A DNA stretch of 64,000 nt from NCBI RefSeq assembly GCF_003947415.1, contig NZ_QHKL01000001.1, forward strand, positions 186,001 through 250,000, read 5' to 3'. Below, piece by piece: positions 60,802-64,000 of this stretch. Under the pieces are notes generated by a model. The model was not told the origin of the DNA. It saw only the letters and a program-made list of their open reading frames with translations, and made no database searches. Position numbers and translations under genes: made by a program. The DNA comes from Amycolatopsis sp. WAC 01376 (GTDB taxonomy: Bacteria; Actinomycetota; Actinomycetes; Mycobacteriales; Pseudonocardiaceae). Numbering within the stretch: the first letter of the stretch is position 1; each line of letters opens with the position of its first letter.

Positions 60802-60972
60802 ATTCAGCGGGGAACGGGACTTTATGCAGCCGGGTTCACCGCCCCGGGAACCCTGGTAATCTCCCCGGCGTCGGATTACGCAGGGTGCATCGGGGAGAAG
60901 CACCTTGTAGCCACGGGAGGGGCGCATGACGACGGTGACTTCGGGGCGGCTTCGGCCATTCAGCGGGGAACG
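60802..60972. repeat. Direct repeat ATTCAGCGGGGAACG in the divergent region
   Basis: Two exact copies of this 15-mer at 60802-60816 and 60958-60972 lie 156 bases apart in the gap between the lipoprotein gene and the operon at 60993. The second copy ends 20 bases before the ATG at 60993. They could be regulator sites or part of duplicated leader sequence. The 299-base gap contains no other clear gene. Confidence 0.55.
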
Positions 60973-60992
60973 CTTTCAGACGGCAGGGGTGC

Positions 60993-61415
60993 ATGGCCGT
61001 GCCTGAGGGGTCGCCGACCTATGAGCCGGGCTTCAACCCGGACTCGACCTGTCAAGCACCACCGACTGGCGGCTCCTACGGGGCACCGGTCGCTGAGGGC
61101 GCGGGGTTCAAGTACGACGAGGCGACTCTTCACGAACTGGCGAAGGAGTGGTCCGACCTGGCCAACGAGTATGCCACCGACCTCGAAGATGCAGAGTTCA
61201 TCGCCAAGGCCCAGCCCCCAGGCCTGGAGTATGCGAGCGGAGACAATGCAAAGATCACCCGCGTGTCCGGCGGAGCGCTTGTCAAAGCCCTCAACCAGCG
61301 CGTCGCCTACTGTCAGAACATGGCCGCCAAGTACGTGACCGCTCTCGGCAAATACGCCACTGCGGACGAGGAGGCCAAAATCGTCGTCAACCAGCAACCG
61401 AAGGGCATCGCCTGA
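60993..61415 (+). CDS. Small protein of a type VII secretion-associated operon
   Basis: 140 aa from an ATG at 60993, with GGCAGGGG upstream. It is largely helical after a Pro-rich, Cys-containing N terminus. ELAKEWSDLANEYATDLEDA and ALNQRVAYCQNMAAKYVTAL form two helices like those of WXG100/PE-type proteins, with a W in the first helix. It is the first of four coupled genes with a DUF3558 lipoprotein, a PPE-like protein and EspG. The likely role is an exported or chaperoned partner, but no family is certain. Confidence 0.7.
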   Translation: MAVPEGSPTYEPGFNPDSTCQAPPTGGSYGAPVAEGAGFKYDEATLHELAKEWSDLANEYATDLEDAEFIAKAQPPGLEYASGDNAKITRVSGGALVKALNQRVAYCQNMAAKYVTALGKYATADEEAKIVVNQQPKGIA

Positions 61416-62029
61416 TGCGACGCGCCACCCTGATCCTCAGTGCGGCCGCCCTCGCTGCTCTCTCCGCGTGCTCGACACCGACCGTCAACGGCAGCCCCAC
61501 ACCCACCAGCAGCGGACCGAATCCGGGCACCTCGAACCCGACCAGCTTGCCACCAGGCGTGCCCAGGGTCGAGCACCCGATCGACGTGACGCGGTTCAAA
61601 CAATCCCCCTGCACCGCGCTCACCAAAACCCAGGTCGAGGAACTTCTCGGCCCCGGAGCCGAAGCCAAACCACGCGATGAATCAGCGGGCCCGGCATGCG
61701 CGTGGACCGTTGCCTCATTCACGCCTCGGGTCAGCGTGATCTTTGGCAGCGGCCCAGACGGAGGTACCGCAAGCGTGTACGCGGCCAAGGGAAACGCTTA
61801 CAAGCTGGTCGAACCGCTCGAACCGCTAGACGGATACCCGGTGACGGCCTACGGCGTCATCGATCGCCGCGCCGAAGGCGCCTGTTCGGTATCGCTGGGA
61901 ATCAGCGACACGCAAACCATCGGCATCGCACTGACACAGTCCCAAGCGAACGTCGGCAAGAAGGATCCCTGCGACGCGGCTCGTGAAGGCGCGGTCAGGG
62001 TGCTGGCCACCATCCGAGGGGGCAACTGA
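61415..62029 (+). CDS. DUF3558 family lipoprotein
   Basis: 204 aa from an ATG at 61415, overlapping the upstream TGA. The signal peptide ends in a lipobox LSAC (Cys about 19), followed by a Ser/Thr/Pro-rich linker. The DUF3558 domain has SPCTALTKTQVEELLG, a central PACAWTVAS and a distal KDPCDAAREGAVRVLATI. Such lipoproteins are common beside type VII secretion-associated genes in Pseudonocardiales. Function unknown; located at the outer face of the membrane. It overlaps the PPE-like start (TGATG). Confidence 0.88.
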   Translation: MRRATLILSAAALAALSACSTPTVNGSPTPTSSGPNPGTSNPTSLPPGVPRVEHPIDVTRFKQSPCTALTKTQVEELLGPGAEAKPRDESAGPACAWTVASFTPRVSVIFGSGPDGGTASVYAAKGNAYKLVEPLEPLDGYPVTAYGVIDRRAEGACSVSLGISDTQTIGIALTQSQANVGKKDPCDAAREGAVRVLATIRGGN

Positions 62030-63327
62030 TGCCGGCAGGACCGCTCACCGCCGACCAGATCTACGAGCAGATCACCAAGGGCGAAGGCGCCGGTTCGCTC
62101 TCCGAGGCTCAGCGTGCCGCGTTCAACCTGACCGTCAAGCACCACGAGCGCACGCAGAAGCTCACCGCGCTCACCCAGAAGACCATGGCCGGCTGGCAGG
62201 GTGGCGCCAGTGACGCTGCCGCCGACGCGACGAAGCCTGTCGTGGAAGCCGCGTACGACGACGCGATGCATCTGGCCGTGGCGCAGTTCGCCATCAGCTC
62301 CCAAATGGACGCGTTCGGCGCGGCCAAGAACTCCGTCAAGCCGGTTCCGCCCGATCAGCCCGCGCCGACCGCCGAGGACGTCAAGGCACTCATGGGCGGC
62401 GGCGGCCAGTTCACTTACTGGGACAGGGTCAAGGGGTACCAGGCCGACAGCCAGCACAACATCGACACCTTCGCGAGCTATCACTCGGCCAGCACCGCCA
62501 ACGGTGACGAGTTGCCCGCCCAGTACGCGCAGCTCACCGATCCCGGCGGCAGCGTCACGTTGGACGACGGCAGCTCCGGCAAACCGGCGGCGAAGGGCTT
62601 CGGCGGTGGCTCCGACGGACGCGAACACGGTGTCGGCGAGCCCTACCGAGGCCCCAGCGGGCCGAGTGGGCCGGCGCCGGGTGGCGCGGCCGACAGCGGT
62701 CCTCAGCCCGGGCAAGGCCCCCAGCCAGGTCAGCCTCAGCCGGGCCAGCCGGGTCAGTACCCGAGCCCGCATCAGCCAGTCGGGCAACAACCCGACGACG
62801 GGACCCGCGCGAGTTCGTACACGCCGCCCCAGACCACACCGGTCGTGCCGCCGGCGGCGAACCTCGATTTCGGGCCGACCGGCAAGCCGAACCCCACGTA
62901 CAACACGCCCGGCGTCTTCCCGCCCGGGTACGGCCCTGGAACGAGCGGGCCCACGCCTTACGGTCCGGGCACGGGTGGCAGGTCGCCCGGGGTGCCGGGC
63001 GGCGGCGGTTTCCGCGGCGGCGTTCCCGGTCCAGGTGGGATAGGCGGGACAGGCGGGCCCGGCCAGCAGTCCGGCATGGGTGGCCGAAGCGGCGCCGGGC
63101 TGCCAGGCGAAGGCGTCGGTGGCCGAGGCACGGCTGGAACGGCCGGGACAGCGGGTCGTGGCGGGGCGAACGGGATGCCGATGGCGCCCGGCGCCGCTCG
63201 CGGGAAGGGCGAGGAGGACAAGGAGAAGAAGGCTCCGGCGTACCTCCAGAACCCGGATCCGGAAGAGACCTTCGGCGGCGACACCGAAAAGCCGACGCCG
63301 CCGGTGATCGGCGAGAAGAAGAAGTAG
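62029..63327 (+). CDS. PPE-like protein with Pro/Gly-rich C terminus
   Basis: 432 aa from an ATG at 62029. The first 170 residues are helical, with a WxG-like turn (MAGWQGGASDAAADAT) between two helices, as in PPE/WXG100 proteins. From about residue 180 it becomes very rich in Gly, Pro, Gln and Ser, with repeats such as GQPQPGQPGQ, and ends in a charged tail (GEKKK). Export by an ESX-type system is likely because an EspG gene follows. It is 27 bases before the EspG gene. Confidence 0.8.
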   Translation: MPAGPLTADQIYEQITKGEGAGSLSEAQRAAFNLTVKHHERTQKLTALTQKTMAGWQGGASDAAADATKPVVEAAYDDAMHLAVAQFAISSQMDAFGAAKNSVKPVPPDQPAPTAEDVKALMGGGGQFTYWDRVKGYQADSQHNIDTFASYHSASTANGDELPAQYAQLTDPGGSVTLDDGSSGKPAAKGFGGGSDGREHGVGEPYRGPSGPSGPAPGGAADSGPQPGQGPQPGQPQPGQPGQYPSPHQPVGQQPDDGTRASSYTPPQTTPVVPPAANLDFGPTGKPNPTYNTPGVFPPGYGPGTSGPTPYGPGTGGRSPGVPGGGGFRGGVPGPGGIGGTGGPGQQSGMGGRSGAGLPGEGVGGRGTAGTAGTAGRGGANGMPMAPGAARGKGEEDKEKKAPAYLQNPDPEETFGGDTEKPTPPVIGEKKK

Positions 63328-63354
63328 CACCACAGTCGCAGGGGAGGGAGACAC

Positions 63355-64000
63355 GTGGTGCTCGCGCGCCCGGTCGAGATCACGCTCGATACTCTGTTGA
63401 CCGCGTTCCGTCACGCCGGTTGCGGAGATCCGCACCTGATCTTCGCGGGCGGCCTGCGCTACATTCCGCCGTCGTCGCGAAACGGCGAAGACCGAGCGGC
63501 GTTCGAGGAGCTCGGCGGCCTCGGGTTCACCGAGGGCAAGCGGCTGACCAGCGACTTCGAGGACGTCCTGCACATACTCGACCGGCCGAACACCGAGTAC
63601 TACGCGACTGTGAGAACGGAGGCGGAGCAGTACAGCGTGCTCGTCGCCGTGCGCGGGCGCGCCGCGGTGACGGCGATCTGTGAAGGAAACCGGGTGTGGC
63701 TGAAGGGCGTGCGGACCTCCGACCGCGCGGCGGCACTCGTGCTGAACCTGCCCGAGTACCCGCCCGCGCGATTCTCCCCCTTTTCCTTGCCCCAGGACGA
63801 CTTTAAGCTCGACAGCGAAAGCGGTCGCTACGACTCACGAAGCCGGGACGCGCGGTGGCTGGACGACGTCTTCGAGCAGCCCTATTTCGGTGTCGGGTTC
63901 TTCGCCGCGGCCATGCGCCCTGACGGGGGAAGACGCACAGAGGCAACGGACGGCCTGACGTATCTCGACCTCGACGCCGGACGGGTCGCCATGTACGTGA
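63355..64000 (+). CDS. EspG-family type VII secretion chaperone, N-terminal part (runs off right edge)
   Basis: 215 codons from a GTG at 63355 (GGGGAGGGAG upstream); a second GTG follows at once at 63358. The start VVLARPVEITLDTLLTAF is typical of the EspG fold. Further strands include YYATVRTEAEQYSVLVAVRG and RVWLKGVRTSDRAAALVLNL. EspG binds PE/PPE substrates in the cytosol and brings them to the secretion machine. Its likely partner is the PPE-like protein just upstream. The gene continues beyond the window. Confidence 0.85.
   Translation, partial: MVLARPVEITLDTLLTAFRHAGCGDPHLIFAGGLRYIPPSSRNGEDRAAFEELGGLGFTEGKRLTSDFEDVLHILDRPNTEYYATVRTEAEQYSVLVAVRGRAAVTAICEGNRVWLKGVRTSDRAAALVLNLPEYPPARFSPFSLPQDDFKLDSESGRYDSRSRDARWLDDVFEQPYFGVGFFAAAMRPDGGRRTEATDGLTYLDLDAGRVAMYV

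Noticed and set aside
60926..61006. 26-codon ORF MTTVTSGRLRPFSGERF with GGGAGGGG upstream
   Set aside because: Overlaps the start of the 140-aa gene and has no recognisable features; a leader peptide is possible but not supported.

Overview
The window is a 64 kb piece of a high-GC actinomycete chromosome. Frequent GTG starts, 4-base stop/start overlaps, fused-type KorA/KorB, a PPE/EspG type VII secretion neighbourhood with a DUF3558 lipoprotein, and long perfect intergenic palindromes all fit a Pseudonocardiales bacterium, most likely Amycolatopsis or a close relative. That assignment is inference; no rRNA or other marker is present. I see no tRNA, rRNA, transposase, integrase or CRISPR array.

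Layout. 1-11 kb holds mixed genes: the start of a lipoprotein, a secreted Asp-box (sialidase-fold) protein, rmlA, two LLM flavin monooxygenases, a six-unit palindromic repeat block, HtpX, a secreted YVTN propeller, a BtrH/DUF4872 protein, a thioesterase and a secreted S8 protease. 11.2-24.5 kb is a plus-strand run, mostly translationally coupled, for a modified sugar and its flipping: C-methyltransferase, RfbF-like nucleotidyltransferase, PIG-L deacetylase, SDR, DUF4910 protein, Wzx-like flippase, GT2, pyruvyltransferase, RmlC-like epimerase, class III aminotransferase and two secreted parallel beta-helix paralogues. 26.1-42.3 kb is the opposing minus-strand arm: AlgD-like GDP-mannose dehydrogenase, GT4, two Wzz proteins with kinase-like but P-loop-less tails, AsnB, a bi-domain oxidoreductase, a heparinase II/III protein, a third beta-helix paralogue (lipoprotein), a Wzy/ligase, GT4 and PAP2. 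Together these look like a Wzx/Wzy-type surface or exopolysaccharide locus. Its uronate dehydrogenase, lyase-fold and beta-helix genes resemble the logic of alginate systems. The priming transferase is not in the window. Three unrelated genes (24.6-26.1 kb) lie between the arms.

42.5-60.7 kb is again mixed: AbiEi/DUF559-like orphan, SdrD-like secreted protein, GH75 chitosanase, polysaccharide deacetylase, dimethylargininase with a divergent Lrp/AsnC regulator, enoyl-CoA hydratase, korAB, an ArfC/sunset-like membrane protein, polyprenyl synthase, a membrane metallopeptidase, DUF6204, SRPBCC, a Septu-like ATPase/HNH pair, and a lipoprotein gene that appears frameshifted in a C4 run. 61-64 kb starts a type VII secretion-associated operon that runs off the right edge.

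The most interesting items are the alginate-like composition of the glycan locus with three beta-helix paralogues, the tandem Wzz pseudo-kinases, the compact Septu-like pair, and several families of intergenic palindromes, including six 25-bp units at about 37-bp spacing and stem-loops with a shared arm around an orphan gene.
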